DNA from: Paenibacillus thermotolerans
GTDB lineage: Bacteria; Bacillota; Bacilli; Paenibacillales; YIM-B00363
DNA: 64,000 nucleotides
Direction: 5' to 3'
Assembly: GCF_028745515.1 (NCBI RefSeq)
Contig: NZ_JAQZSG010000006.1
Location: forward strand, 124,001-188,000
In this document: one piece after another, positions 49,568 through 59,409 of the stretch
How the letters are laid out: each line of letters opens with the position of its first letter
Position numbering within the stretch: the first letter of the stretch is position 1
Program-made: the position numbers and the translations under genes
Notes under the pieces: model-generated
Told to the model about the DNA's origin: nothing
Seen by the model: the letters and a program-made list of their open reading frames with translations, nothing else
The model's database searches: none

Positions 49568-50353
49568 ATGGGCCAAATTTCTATGCAACAGTTGGTTATC
49601 GACGACATTTCTGATGCCGCGTTATTTGATCTTACCACTGGTGATCCGGCAGCGGTATTTGAAAGACTACAGCAATTGAACTTCCAAATCCCGGTGAACC
49701 AAACAAGAGTATACGGCGGTACGAGCCGATTTGCCTTTCATCTGACGCAGCAAGACTCCGAGGGCTCTGTGACCGCAACCAATGCGGTTCTTGATTTCAA
49801 CCAATTGAAAATGGCTACGGGCGCAGATGTGACCACTGGCTCTCAAGTCGTTCCGACGATGGAAAAGCACACAGTTGACGCGGCAGCGGGGACTGTAACG
49901 CTTAAAAAGGCATCTTCGCTCGTGGCAGATTCCGAAAAGGTTCTTATTGCTACAAAAGGACTTACGAACTCCGGAAAGATTCTCGAACGTGTTGCGAGCG
50001 CGCCTACAGCTGATCAATATTCTATTGCTGCGGGCGTCATTACGTTCGGCGACACAAATTTGAAAGGCAAAGAAGTTCGTGTTTTCTACGACTACACCGC
50101 AACGTCGGCAGAGCGGGCATCGCTGAGAACATCGACTAAGAACAAAGCATATCGTTTCCAAGCCTACGGAAAAGTTTATGACGATGAATTGGATAAAATG
50201 GTCGATGTTGCGATTGTCATTTACAAAACTCAGATGCTCGGTACATTCTCCATCGATCAGCAACGCAAAACGGCAACTACGAATAGTTTTGAATTAGCTA
50301 TTTTAGACCCAGGTCGTGCCGACGAAATGGTCATTGATATTTACGCAGTATAA
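49568..50353 (+). CDS. Major tail tube protein
   Basis: The 261-residue protein is rich in beta structure and small residues (AATAGTVTLKK-like strands; VFYDYTATSAERASLR). It is placed between tail terminator and assembly chaperones, and the lack of any sheath gene marks the phage as siphovirus-like. A GC-rich hairpin follows at 50358. Confidence 0.75.
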   Translation: MGQISMQQLVIDDISDAALFDLTTGDPAAVFERLQQLNFQIPVNQTRVYGGTSRFAFHLTQQDSEGSVTATNAVLDFNQLKMATGADVTTGSQVVPTMEKHTVDAAAGTVTLKKASSLVADSEKVLIATKGLTNSGKILERVASAPTADQYSIAAGVITFGDTNLKGKEVRVFYDYTATSAERASLRTSTKNKAYRFQAYGKVYDDELDKMVDVAIVIYKTQMLGTFSIDQQRKTATTNSFELAILDPGRADEMVIDIYAV

Positions 50354-50357
50354 CGGC

Positions 50358-50385
50358 GGGGAGGGTTAATCCCTCCCTTTAACCT
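50358..50385 (+). terminator. Hairpin behind the tail tube gene
   Basis: GGGAGGG and CCCTCCC pair over a short loop, followed by TTTAACCTTTT. It may attenuate transcription so that tail tube protein is made in excess over downstream chaperones. Confidence 0.45.
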
Positions 50386-50403
50386 TTTGAAAGGGTGAAA
50401 ATC

Positions 50404-50733
50404 ATGAACGAAGACGAACAAATTGAATTAATCATGGGTATCGGTCCGAAACATCAGTTCGGGCCGGAAATCACCAAGAAACTTCGCGTCGGCACAATCC
50501 GCGAGATCAAGGAAGTCAACGAGTTATGGCGTGACGGTTTGCTTCGAACGCGAAGCATTATCTTGTTGGACGACGACAAACGGCGCATCGAGCAGATTGA
50601 CAAGTGGGTTGAAATCCTGAATATGGTGACCATCGAAGGGTTCACGCGAGAGGAGTTCGAGGACAGCATTCCTGAGCAAATGGAATTAGCTGTCGAACGA
50701 TTTCTTTTCGGTGAGCAAGGGGCCGGAATCTAA
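50404..50733 (+). CDS. Tail assembly chaperone (gpG-like)
   Basis: The 109-residue protein from ATG 50404 (AAAGGGTGA) has the size and place of lambda gpG-type chaperones (TFEEFEDSIPEQMELAVERF-like helical C-terminus). It overlaps the next frame, which lacks a ribosome-binding site. Confidence 0.7.
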   Translation: MNEDEQIELIMGIGPKHQFGPEITKKLRVGTIREIKEVNELWRDGLLRTRSIILLDDDKRRIEQIDKWVEILNMVTIEGFTREEFEDSIPEQMELAVERFLFGEQGAGI

Positions 50734-50977
50734 AAAGGACAAAAAGAACGTAGAAAATAAGCCGCTTACGATGGCTGAAATATATGGCAGGTTATCTCGC
50801 AGGCCGTTACAAAAGGAATGGTACGATCACAATCACTATGAGATTGTCGCCATTTTTGAGGACTTAGGCGAAGAGATGAAGGAACAAGTAAAACTCCACG
50901 GCGGTGAAGTCGAGGAACCGCAAAAGCTAACACGCAAAGGAATAGCAGATATTATGGCGCACTTTAACGGCAAATAG
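50711..50977 (+). CDS. Tail assembly chaperone extension (gpT-like), probably made by frameshifting
   Basis: The 88-codon frame (ESKKDKKNVENKPLTMAEIY ... TRKGIADIMAHFNGK) lies in the +1 frame relative to the gpG-like gene. Its only start, GTG 50711, has no ribosome-binding site. The overlap ends with CAAGGGGCC just before the upstream stop, where a +1 shift over GGGG (or a -2 shift) would join the frames. This would give a gpGT-type fusion that binds the tape measure. Confidence 0.6.
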   Translation: MSKGPESKKDKKNVENKPLTMAEIYGRLSRRPLQKEWYDHNHYEIVAIFEDLGEEMKEQVKLHGGEVEEPQKLTRKGIADIMAHFNGK

Positions 50978-51076
50978 TTCGTTAGAGTGCGTCTTTTTCT
51001 GTTTGTGCGGAAAAATCCGCAGTTAAGGCGGATACTAACTGATTTAAGATAAAGCTAGACGAATATCGGACAAGTA

Positions 51077-51100
51077 GGGAGCCTTCGGGCTCCTTTTTTA
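51077..51100 (+). terminator. Rho-independent terminator before the tape measure gene
   Basis: GGAGCC-TTCG-GGCTCC is followed by six T. It probably lowers, not stops, late transcription, since the tape measure gene behind it has no obvious promoter. Confidence 0.7.
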
Positions 51101-51126
51101 TTTGGCAAAAAGGGCGGTGATATAAA

Positions 51127-54100
51127 GTGGCCGACGAACAAAATAAAGACTTAGTAGCCGCGAGGATTAACCTTGATACGACGAAAATCGGCGCAGCATT
51201 TAAGGTTATTAACGACGGGTTAAAGTCGAATCTTGAAGCGTTTCAGAAGCTAAACGCCGAGATCGGAAAGACAGAAAAAAGTTATGCCTCTCTCGCACAA
51301 GTCGCCGATAAAATGGCTCTTACTGCTGATGAACGGAAAAAGAAGATCCTCGCTGAATCCGATGCGTTAGTCGCTCAACGGACCGCACAGGCCGAGCTAT
51401 ATCGGGCGAAAGTGCAGCAGCTAAACGCGACGAATCAGCTTGTTGATGCCAAACTACAATCGCAACTCGCGCTCCAAAAGAGACGGCAAGCAGCGATCGA
51501 ACAACAAGAACGCGAACACCTGGTTCGGATGGATACGCTTCGAAAACGCGATGAACTTGCCGCACTTCGATTAGACAAAGTCAATAGTGCCTCTCCGGCT
51601 CAGGAAGGGTTAAGGTATACATCACAGTACCTTCTTGCCGGAACACTGTATTACAATGCCATACGCGGCGCAAAAGAAGCGATTACAGTATTAAAAGATT
51701 TCGAATCGAACCTCGTTAATATCCAACGTGTCATGGGCGATACAGCGAATATTGAATTGATAAAAAAATCCATGATTTCCGATGCTAAAGAGTACGGCTA
51801 TGCGTTGAGTGAGGTTGGGAAAGTCTATACGCTTATCGGGCAGCAGGGATTCGATGAGAAGCAGACCGCAGCTCTCGCACGCACGGCTATGATGGCGTCG
51901 AACGTTGAAGAATCGTTTAACGGTGCGGCACAGGCGCAGGAGCTGCTTACAGGCGCGGTCCTCAACTATAACATGGCCGCTGAGGATTCGGAACGTTTGC
52001 TAGATATGCTTAACGAGGTATCGAATAACTTTGCAACGGACTCCAATAAACTGCTTCAAGGCATTAACCGTACGGGTGCGGCGGCGAAAAATGCGGGTGT
52101 GCCGATTGAAAGGTTGATTGGCTATTTAACAGTGCTCAATCAAGCCGGATTTACTGGTTCAGTCGCAGGAAATGCAATCAAATCATTTATCTCCTTCTCT
52201 AGCCGAGATATTGCGATTGATAAGCTGGAAAAGTACGTGGGCACAATCAAGCAAGCTAACGGTGAAATGATGCCGTTCGCTACACTCATGGATAAGATCG
52301 CGGAAAAGTGGAAAGTTCTCACAGATGTACAGCGTCATGAAATCACTCAGGCTGTTGCACGCGGAGATCAGGCATCGAGGTTCATTGCGCTGATGGATAA
52401 CTACTCCAAGACAATAGACGTAGCGACAACAGCGGAAAATTCTTTTGGTTCGGCACAACGAGAAAATGCACTCGCTATGAGTACGCTTGAGAAACAGTCG
52501 ATGCAATTAAAAGCGTCTTGGGATGAACTCATTGTTTCGATGGGAGAATCAGGATTCTTAGCCGTGCTGAAAGCGATTGTCCACGAACAGAAGGTGCTTG
52601 TGGATGGATTCAATTCCTTACCGGAGCCGATCAGGAATACATTAACTGTCACATTGTCGCTCGGCGCAGCTATTGCGGTGCTTAATACCGGAATGAAGTT
52701 ATTAACAGGGCAATCATTGGTTCAAATAGCTACAGGATTGGCAGCGGCAACAAGAAATATGTTTGGGCTTAAAGTAGCCACTGACGCGGCAAACATTTCG
52801 CAGCGGGCCTTTATTGCCACTCCAATAGGTGCGACATTAACGGTGATTGCGGCGGTTCTGGGTGCCGCTACATTAGCGTGGTCGCATTATAAAGGCGCGG
52901 TCAATGAAGTCGATGCAACTACAAGGCAGAACAATCGAGATACTGTAGAACTAGCGGATAAGTATAAAGAACTTAAACGCATCGTTGATGATAACACGAA
53001 GTCGGATAAAGAAATCAAACAAGCGAAACAAGAATTGTCCGTTGTCATCGAACGAATCAGTTCTCTTATGCCGAATTTGGTTTCACAATGGGACGCTCAC
53101 GGTAAAGCGATAGATATTAATATCGAGAAACTGGATGAATTCCAGACAAAATACAAAAGTGCAATGATGGCATCAGAACAAGCAAACCTCAAGAGCAGCC
53201 AAGATCGTAAAAATCAACTGGAAAATGAAATAAGTGATCTGACTAAAAAACTGGATGAAAAGCCCTCCTACATGGACCTGAGAAAGACACTTCCCGCAAC
53301 GTTTAAAAGCAGAACATACGAAGAAGCTCTCGAAGAATACCGCGGAATCATCGGAAATCAGATCCTTGCCAAAGGGGAAGAACTGCGAAGGATTCAAGCT
53401 GAAATTCAAGCGAGTGCGAATGCGATTGTTTCTCTTGAAGGAACCAGCTTTCCAAGTTATTACCAGTATGGGCTACCAAAGACAGGTGGAAGTCCTGTAT
53501 TACCGAAAACAGATGAAGAAATTGAGGAAGAATACCGGACGCGGCGCGAGGATTTTCAATCCCGCATGGCTGAATTCCGACATCTTGTTAACGTTGAAAG
53601 CACAGGTTACAAAACAGCTCAGGAACAACTCGCGAAGCTGCAGGCTATTCGCAAAGAATTCAACGATCTTGAAGCATCTGATCTTTACGGCATTGACGAG
53701 GATATTTACAGGCTGAAAACGGGTAAGAAGATCGATGCGAAGGGACTGGGTGGAACTAAACTACCTCCTGCATTCTCGCTCCCTCTTAATGACATAGACG
53801 GACAGAAGATTCAAGCAGAGCTGATCGTTAATGACGTTCAGGCTTTGATTGATATGTTTTCGGCTAAAGAGTTCTCGTTGGCCGGAAGCGTGGATGTAGT
53901 TGCTCAGAAGGTCGGCCTGTATACCCAGCATCAACAGAAACTACATGAGGCGAACAATATCCTTCGCGCATCGGTCGAGGCATTGAATCAAAAACAAGGT
54001 GCATTAAACGAACTATACAAAGCCGGAAAAATCACAACAGACGAATACAATAAGGCAACCGAGGACGTGCAGGGCCGAGTAAAGAGTTTCACCGAGGAAA

Positions 54101-55338
54101 TCAACCGCAACTCCATTGCATGGTGGAATGATGCCAAGGCAAAGAAAGCGGCCAAGGACCAAGAATTACAAGATTCCTTTGACGCCTCCTCTAAATGGAT
54201 TGCACATATGAAGGCTACCGGCCAGCTTTCGGCGCAACAGGAACTCGAAGCGTGGCAACGGGTTCAGTCGCGTTACCTCAAAGGAACCGAGCTTCGCAGA
54301 CGTGCCGACGAACAAGTATACACCGCAAAAAAAGCTCTTATCTCCGAAGAAGAACGAATGCTCGAACAATTCGTTTCGAAGCAACGGAAACAACTCGATG
54401 AAGCCAAACGCACAGAACTTCAATCCATCCAAGACCGTCGGGATGAATATGTAAACGCACAAGACGAAAAGATTCGCGCTATTGAACGGCTGATGGCTGC
54501 CGAGCAAGATTCCTATGAGGATGCAGACTACGAGAAGGACTTAGCCGCAAAACAAGCGCGTCTTAAGGTGTTGGAATCCGCAGTCGGACCGGAGGGTAAA
54601 AAGGAACGCACTGAGCTTCTAAAAGAAATAGCGAAGATGGAAGAAGATCGGCGTCGGGAGCTTCGCAAGCGTGATCTTGAATCCCAAAAGCAAACACTTG
54701 AAGATCAAAAGCGTGAACAAATAGATGAATTCGAAAAGGAAACAAAGCGAGTAGAACAGCACTACGAGGATCTACTCAAACCGTTCGAAAACTTTGTGAA
54801 TGACATGGAAGGTCGGGCGGAAACGTTAAAGCAGATCCAAATCTTGAAGGAATCCGAGAAAAACGCGGAAATACTTAAAAACTTGGATGTGTTTATCTCC
54901 CAATATCAAGCGAAAATGTCCAAAATAGCAACACTGGAAGGGGATGTTTCAGTATCGAGCCCGGCACCAGCAGGAAGAAATATTCCTCGTGGTCGTAACG
55001 AGGTAGGCGATCAACAATTCGCTGATGGAGGTATCGTCAAAGGTAGGTTTGGAGAAGCTGTACCCGTAGTTGCCCATGCTGGAGAAATGTTCTTGAACGA
55101 GAGCCAGCAAAATAATTTGTTCAAACTTCTTAGCGTTGCCGTTCCGAGATTGAACATCGCGATGCCGTCATTTGATGTTCCGGCCAAGAGTGTGCAGCAT
55201 TACAACATCAACAACCATTTCGACTTATCAGCTGGCGAAGTAAACCTTCACGATCAAGCGGATATCCGAGGTTTTTACGACGAACGAGCTACCTTAGTGA
55301 AACGAATGCAGGCGAAAGGGGGGCAAAAAATCAGATGA
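51127..55338 (+). CDS. Tail tape measure protein
   Basis: The 1403-residue protein is the longest in the window. It has an N-terminal coiled coil (residues 20-150), a PhageMin-type region (residues 160-460; LTGAVLNYNMAAEDSERLLD, INRTGAAAKNAGVPIERLIG), hydrophobic stretches at 500-590 (TLTVTLSLGAAIAVLN, ATLTVIAAVLGAATLAW), and long coiled coils at 1050-1260. Its length fixes tail length, here around 200 nm by the usual 0.15 nm per residue. GTG start. It overlaps the Dit gene. Confidence 0.93.
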   Translation: MADEQNKDLVAARINLDTTKIGAAFKVINDGLKSNLEAFQKLNAEIGKTEKSYASLAQVADKMALTADERKKKILAESDALVAQRTAQAELYRAKVQQLNATNQLVDAKLQSQLALQKRRQAAIEQQEREHLVRMDTLRKRDELAALRLDKVNSASPAQEGLRYTSQYLLAGTLYYNAIRGAKEAITVLKDFESNLVNIQRVMGDTANIELIKKSMISDAKEYGYALSEVGKVYTLIGQQGFDEKQTAALARTAMMASNVEESFNGAAQAQELLTGAVLNYNMAAEDSERLLDMLNEVSNNFATDSNKLLQGINRTGAAAKNAGVPIERLIGYLTVLNQAGFTGSVAGNAIKSFISFSSRDIAIDKLEKYVGTIKQANGEMMPFATLMDKIAEKWKVLTDVQRHEITQAVARGDQASRFIALMDNYSKTIDVATTAENSFGSAQRENALAMSTLEKQSMQLKASWDELIVSMGESGFLAVLKAIVHEQKVLVDGFNSLPEPIRNTLTVTLSLGAAIAVLNTGMKLLTGQSLVQIATGLAAATRNMFGLKVATDAANISQRAFIATPIGATLTVIAAVLGAATLAWSHYKGAVNEVDATTRQNNRDTVELADKYKELKRIVDDNTKSDKEIKQAKQELSVVIERISSLMPNLVSQWDAHGKAIDINIEKLDEFQTKYKSAMMASEQANLKSSQDRKNQLENEISDLTKKLDEKPSYMDLRKTLPATFKSRTYEEALEEYRGIIGNQILAKGEELRRIQAEIQASANAIVSLEGTSFPSYYQYGLPKTGGSPVLPKTDEEIEEEYRTRREDFQSRMAEFRHLVNVESTGYKTAQEQLAKLQAIRKEFNDLEASDLYGIDEDIYRLKTGKKIDAKGLGGTKLPPAFSLPLNDIDGQKIQAELIVNDVQALIDMFSAKEFSLAGSVDVVAQKVGLYTQHQQKLHEANNILRASVEALNQKQGALNELYKAGKITTDEYNKATEDVQGRVKSFTEEINRNSIAWWNDAKAKKAAKDQELQDSFDASSKWIAHMKATGQLSAQQELEAWQRVQSRYLKGTELRRRADEQVYTAKKALISEEERMLEQFVSKQRKQLDEAKRTELQSIQDRRDEYVNAQDEKIRAIERLMAAEQDSYEDADYEKDLAAKQARLKVLESAVGPEGKKERTELLKEIAKMEEDRRRELRKRDLESQKQTLEDQKREQIDEFEKETKRVEQHYEDLLKPFENFVNDMEGRAETLKQIQILKESEKNAEILKNLDVFISQYQAKMSKIATLEGDVSVSSPAPAGRNIPRGRNEVGDQQFADGGIVKGRFGEAVPVVAHAGEMFLNESQQNNLFKLLSVAVPRLNIAMPSFDVPAKSVQHYNINNHFDLSAGEVNLHDQADIRGFYDERATLVKRMQAKGGQKIR

Positions 55339-56132
55339 TTCACGCGACGGTTAATGGAATCTCTTTCGCCTCCCTTGGGCTTGGTTTGACAAAGTACAAT
55401 ATCCCCGTCCTTCCGGATACTCGGGACTACGGCGTAGAAATAGCAGGCAAGGACGGGGAAATTGATTTCGGAAGTGTCTACTCTTCTCGAACATTCACTC
55501 TTGAGTGCGTCTTAATGGCAGATGATTCGTCGTTCGATTACCATCAAAAAATAGCGACAATCGCATCGGTGTTCAACGCTAAAAAGGGTGATTTGGACCT
55601 TTATTTTAGCGATCGGCAAGGACGTAGGTACATGGCCAGATATGCGGGTTCGATGCCAATTGAAAAGCTCATATTTGATGGTATGGTCAGCATTCCGCTA
55701 AAGATGCACAATCCATACCCAGAAAGCCAACAGGATACCTCGGCAAAAGAATATGGGCAAGGACTTGAATACGGGCAAGGGTACGAGTACGCCACCTCGT
55801 CAGTACAGGTTACAAAGAGCAGTCAGTCGATTCCCATTCAACATGATGGCACGGCTGAAGTTGCTCCGTTTATTCGCATTACAGGAAATTTTACGAATCT
55901 TTCTCTATCTGATGGAACAAATACTTTCACATTTACCGGGACAACAACGGGCACTGATGTAATCGAAATCGACTGTAAGAAGTTCACAGTTAAAAAGAAC
56001 GGAGTTAACGCCTATGGTTCAACCAATGGCGTTTTCTTTTTGTTAAAACCCGGTACAACGACATTCATTGCGAACAGTACAAATCCAAACTTTAAAATCG
56101 AGTTCATTTTCAGACACACATATCTTTACTAA
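55335..56132 (+). CDS. Distal tail protein (Dit)
   Basis: The 265-residue protein fits siphovirus Dit: an N-terminal belt domain (KYNIPVLPDTRDYGVEIAGK, GEIDFGSVYSSRTFTLECVL) and a C-terminal galectin-like domain (IRITGNFTNLSLSDGTNTFT). It forms the hub hexamer at the tail tip. It overlaps the tape measure gene by ATGA. Confidence 0.87.
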   Translation: MIHATVNGISFASLGLGLTKYNIPVLPDTRDYGVEIAGKDGEIDFGSVYSSRTFTLECVLMADDSSFDYHQKIATIASVFNAKKGDLDLYFSDRQGRRYMARYAGSMPIEKLIFDGMVSIPLKMHNPYPESQQDTSAKEYGQGLEYGQGYEYATSSVQVTKSSQSIPIQHDGTAEVAPFIRITGNFTNLSLSDGTNTFTFTGTTTGTDVIEIDCKKFTVKKNGVNAYGSTNGVFFLLKPGTTTFIANSTNPNFKIEFIFRHTYLY

Positions 56133-56148
56133 GGAGGGGTAAATAATC

Positions 56149-58500
56149 ATGTGGCCTTTTATTCCGCGTGTTATTGAGAAATTCTTGGACCTCGCAAACC
56201 TTCAGCGGCATAACGATAACTACAACGACATCAAAAGCGCGCTTGAGGATCTCGCCGGGACCGGGAGAACAAATCAAACGATTAAAGCTACTTCGGACAC
56301 TGTTGCTAATCATCTAGCTGATAAAGCAAACCCTCATGGCGTTACCGCTGCACAAGTCGGAGCATATACGAAGACGGAACTGCAAACCTCCGGCCAATCA
56401 ATGGTGCATTGGGATAACTTAACCAATAAACCAAACTTCGCAGACGCACGGTGGGGGGCTCCGGTAGCAACAAAAGCTGCATTGGATGCAATAGTGGCTA
56501 CGCAAGATGGAGAAGTTCGGTTAGTCCTCGAAGATGAGACTGTATATGAATGGGATGCAGAGATCACCGATGCAAACAAATGGAGAGCAATCGGTGCGAT
56601 CGGTAACGGGCTTACTTCCCATAGTGCCCTAACGAACCTAAATAATGACGATCACCCTCAATACCTAAAAACGGATGGAACCAGGGCACTAACTGGAGAT
56701 CAAGATTTCGCGCAACATCAAGCAAAGAACCTTGTAATCCATAGTGCTCCTACGGCACCAGAAAACCCAGCAGAAGGGCAACCGTGGTATGACAGCACAA
56801 ACCATGCCTTAATGATATATAAAGGCTCTGTGCAGGGCTGGGTAGATATCTCCGGCAAAGGAGCTGTCATTCGAGACGAAGAGTTTACGGCGTTGGCAGG
56901 ACAGACCGTGTTCGATATTACTGTCGGACAATACGAAGTTAATACGAATGCAATTACTTTTTACAAGAAAAATGCTGAGGGAAAATATGAACTTGTTCCG
57001 GAGGAAGATTACACTGAAACAAGTCCAACACGGATTACTTTAAACTCGCCGGCTGTCGGCGGTGAAGAGTTTTATGTTAAATTCTTCGAAAATTCACCGG
57101 AAATCATCAATCAATCTGTCAAACGAGACGGGACGCTACAAACGAATCTTAATTCTGAATTCTTAAATGGACATTCGGATTCGTACTTTGCACCACAGGA
57201 GCAGTTGGACGCTCAAAAAGCAGAAACTAATAGTAGACACGCAGAAAATATCGGTTACGGTGTTCAGAGTGGATTGAACGTTCTTGCCTCCGGAACGCCT
57301 GACAGGAACGTACATATCCAGACCGGGGTAGCATACCTGCCCGATGGCAGCAGGAAGGTATACTCCACAGTCACCGATATCCAGTTACAGGCGGCAGATG
57401 CAACAAATCCGCGCAAAGACATGATCTACATTGATAAAACCTTTGGAGGAATCATGTACGCTTCCGGCGTCGCATCAGCTACGCCAGTAGAACCATCTCT
57501 TCCGGCTGACGGAATCAAATTGTGTGTGATCGATGTACCTGCCGGAGACAACGCGATCGATCAAGCTCAGATCACGGACAGCCGTGTTTTAATCCCTACC
57601 TTGGCTGGTGTGAAGCAATCCGTTGATGCGCATTTGGCGGATTATGCGTCAAAAGTAAATCAGGGCGTGAGGACGACTGACAAGCCGACATTTGCCGGGG
57701 CCACGGTAAACGGACAAACAAAAGTCATTCACAATGATAACGATAACTATTCATTGACAGTTCAAAACGGTGGCGGGACCGCGAAGGGGTTACAAATAAG
57801 GTCAGGTGCGGCCGGTCCGACAAATATCCCATTTTCAATTCAACGTGTAGACGGTTCTAACATACTTTTCGTTGATGGAAACGGAGCGATAATTTCTTAT
57901 TTTGATACGCTTATAAAGCGATCGACCGATGCCGACCGCGTTGTTATTGCAGGGGCGTCCGCGGCTTCTTCTGCAAACGGGGCGCATTTGGTTTTACAAG
58001 GAAAGGACTACGGCGGAGCAAATGCGGGCGGAAATGTGGACTTGGTTCCCGCAGCCGGGAAAAAGGTCCGTTATTATGACGGCAGTAATTATTACGACAT
58101 TCACCATGACAGAAACGCATTTATAAGGTCCACAACAAAAACAGGGTTTCAATCAAACGCGGGTGGCCTAGTCCAAGAGATACAGTTAGATACGGACAGT
58201 TCAGAATATTTTTGTTTAACGTTGATAGTGGCCGCCACAACGTCAGACCAACACGCGTATCAACAATGGGCAATAACAAAGGCACTAAATTCAAATTCAG
58301 TTAGAGTGGTTAAGGTTGCGGAGCAAGTGAGCGATACCGGGGGAACGTGGATTCGCCCGCCTAATGTAACATGGGGGGGAGTAAACGGCAAAGTTCAAAT
58401 TGGTCAGGTGGCGTCAAATTCGAGTAGCGGAGTAGAATATTTTCATTTTACTTTAATTGGAACGGGTTCTTTTGGTTCGTTCAATCCTTATTTCATTTAA
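56149..58500 (+). CDS. Tail fibre/baseplate receptor-binding protein
   Basis: The 783-residue protein has phage-fibre motifs: HLADKANPHGVTAAQVGAYT, HSALTNLNNDDHPQYLKTDG, a carbohydrate-module-like part with ENPAEGQPWYDSTNHALM, and a C-terminal beta-rich head domain. It probably binds the cell wall or surface polymers of the host. It lies directly behind Dit, where the tail endopeptidase would normally be. Confidence 0.82.
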   Translation: MWPFIPRVIEKFLDLANLQRHNDNYNDIKSALEDLAGTGRTNQTIKATSDTVANHLADKANPHGVTAAQVGAYTKTELQTSGQSMVHWDNLTNKPNFADARWGAPVATKAALDAIVATQDGEVRLVLEDETVYEWDAEITDANKWRAIGAIGNGLTSHSALTNLNNDDHPQYLKTDGTRALTGDQDFAQHQAKNLVIHSAPTAPENPAEGQPWYDSTNHALMIYKGSVQGWVDISGKGAVIRDEEFTALAGQTVFDITVGQYEVNTNAITFYKKNAEGKYELVPEEDYTETSPTRITLNSPAVGGEEFYVKFFENSPEIINQSVKRDGTLQTNLNSEFLNGHSDSYFAPQEQLDAQKAETNSRHAENIGYGVQSGLNVLASGTPDRNVHIQTGVAYLPDGSRKVYSTVTDIQLQAADATNPRKDMIYIDKTFGGIMYASGVASATPVEPSLPADGIKLCVIDVPAGDNAIDQAQITDSRVLIPTLAGVKQSVDAHLADYASKVNQGVRTTDKPTFAGATVNGQTKVIHNDNDNYSLTVQNGGGTAKGLQIRSGAAGPTNIPFSIQRVDGSNILFVDGNGAIISYFDTLIKRSTDADRVVIAGASAASSANGAHLVLQGKDYGGANAGGNVDLVPAAGKKVRYYDGSNYYDIHHDRNAFIRSTTKTGFQSNAGGLVQEIQLDTDSSEYFCLTLIVAATTSDQHAYQQWAITKALNSNSVRVVKVAEQVSDTGGTWIRPPNVTWGGVNGKVQIGQVASNSSSGVEYFHFTLIGTGSFGSFNPYFI

Positions 58501-58516
58501 CAAGGGGTGAAACAAA

Positions 58517-58888
58517 ATGAATGAGCAAGGGTTGTTTTATAGAATCGAGGACGGTGCCGTTGTTTTGCCGTTGCCGGGCGGTTCTTTGCAAATTGACGAA
58601 GAAACGATAGTGACAAAGGAAAATGCATTTGAAACTTTTATAAAGGGTAACGCCGTTGATTATAAGTGGTTGCCGGTTACCGATGAAGAATTTGCAAACA
58701 TGGCCGGAAAGAGCGTTTATATTTCCGGTGGCGTTTTGGTTTGCGAGGAAATAACCGGTGAGGTAATGCCGCCTGATCAAAAAATTGCAAGGTTGGAAGC
58801 CGAACTGCAAAAGAACAAGCTGGACCAAGCACAGGCAAATACAGAACTTTTTGAAATGATGCTGACGCTTTCCGGGGGTGTGGCGTAA
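58517..58888 (+). CDS. Fibre-associated small protein
   Basis: The 123-residue protein (beta-rich first 75 residues, coiled coil QKIARLEAELQKNKLDQAQA at the end) sits between fibre and XkdX-like genes. Many Gram-positive phages have such a protein here, possibly a fibre chaperone or clamp. It overlaps the next start. Confidence 0.6.
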   Translation: MNEQGLFYRIEDGAVVLPLPGGSLQIDEETIVTKENAFETFIKGNAVDYKWLPVTDEEFANMAGKSVYISGGVLVCEEITGEVMPPDQKIARLEAELQKNKLDQAQANTELFEMMLTLSGGVA

Positions 58889-59016
58889 TGTTTACTGAAA
58901 ATAGCAAGATTGTGCAGGACTACGTCTTGCTTATCCAGCACGGTTTGAAAACAATCGACGACGTGCCGAACCACGAGAACCTTCGAGAGGTCGTTTCCAA
59001 TGTTCTCGCTGGTTAA
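58888..59016 (+). CDS. XkdX-like small protein 1
   Basis: The 42 residues (MFTENSKIVQDYVLLIQHGL, KTIDDVPNHENLREVVSNVL) match the XkdX/CD1375-like family, small proteins found behind tail-fibre genes. The ATG overlaps the preceding stop. A second copy follows at 59051. Confidence 0.75.
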   Translation: MFTENSKIVQDYVLLIQHGLKTIDDVPNHENLREVVSNVLAG

Positions 59017-59050
59017 GTTAATCTATCAAATTTCAAAGGAGCTGCTGAAA

Positions 59051-59182
59051 ATGACTTTTACGACCGAATCCCGCATTGCCCAATCTTATGCAATCTTAAT
59101 TCTCGCCGGTAAAATTACGATCGATGACGTGCCTAATGTTGGCAATCTCCGCGAGGTAGTCACAGAGATTATCACAGCATAA
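59051..59182 (+). CDS. XkdX-like small protein 2
   Basis: The 43 residues (MTFTTESRIAQSYAILILAG, KITIDDVPNVGNLREVVTEI) are clearly paralogous to the gene before it. AAAGGAG precedes the ATG. The tandem copy suggests duplication with diversification. Confidence 0.75.
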   Translation: MTFTTESRIAQSYAILILAGKITIDDVPNVGNLREVVTEIITA

Positions 59183-59409
59183 CGTCACAATAGGACGATA
59201 ATGTGCAAAAAAATTTTTCGCTGTAACTGCAAGGGATTTGGCCTATGGAGTTAGCAACCTAACGCCATTGGACGATACTTTCTGAGAGTGTTATGCTATG
59301 GTGGAAGTAGGCAAGGCTGGACTGATCATCTGGCCTAAAGCGCACCTGAGAGCGCTGCCTGCTTCTTCCTTTTCTCAGGGCAAAAACACCTTTCTCAGGA
59401 GGTCATATC
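59183..59409 (+). other. Non-coding leader with three-way-junction fold before the recombinase
   Basis: No gene is seen. GGAAG-T-AGGCA (59303-59313) pairs with TGCCT-G-CTTC (59356-59365), enclosing AGGC/GCCT (59314/59333) and AGCGC/GCGC (59339/59352) hairpins. The string TTTCTCAGG occurs twice just before the start codon (59371, 59391). The fold could be a leader RNA or a hairpin recombination site for the tyrosine recombinase. Confidence 0.4.

Noticed and set aside
49667..50263. 198-codon minus-strand frame opposite the tail tube gene
   Set aside because: Shadow of the tail tube gene; no ribosome-binding site and implausible composition.
48900..51120. Contractile-tail (myovirus) phage
   Set aside because: No sheath or baseplate wedge genes are present; the order tube, chaperones, tape measure, Dit fits a siphovirus.
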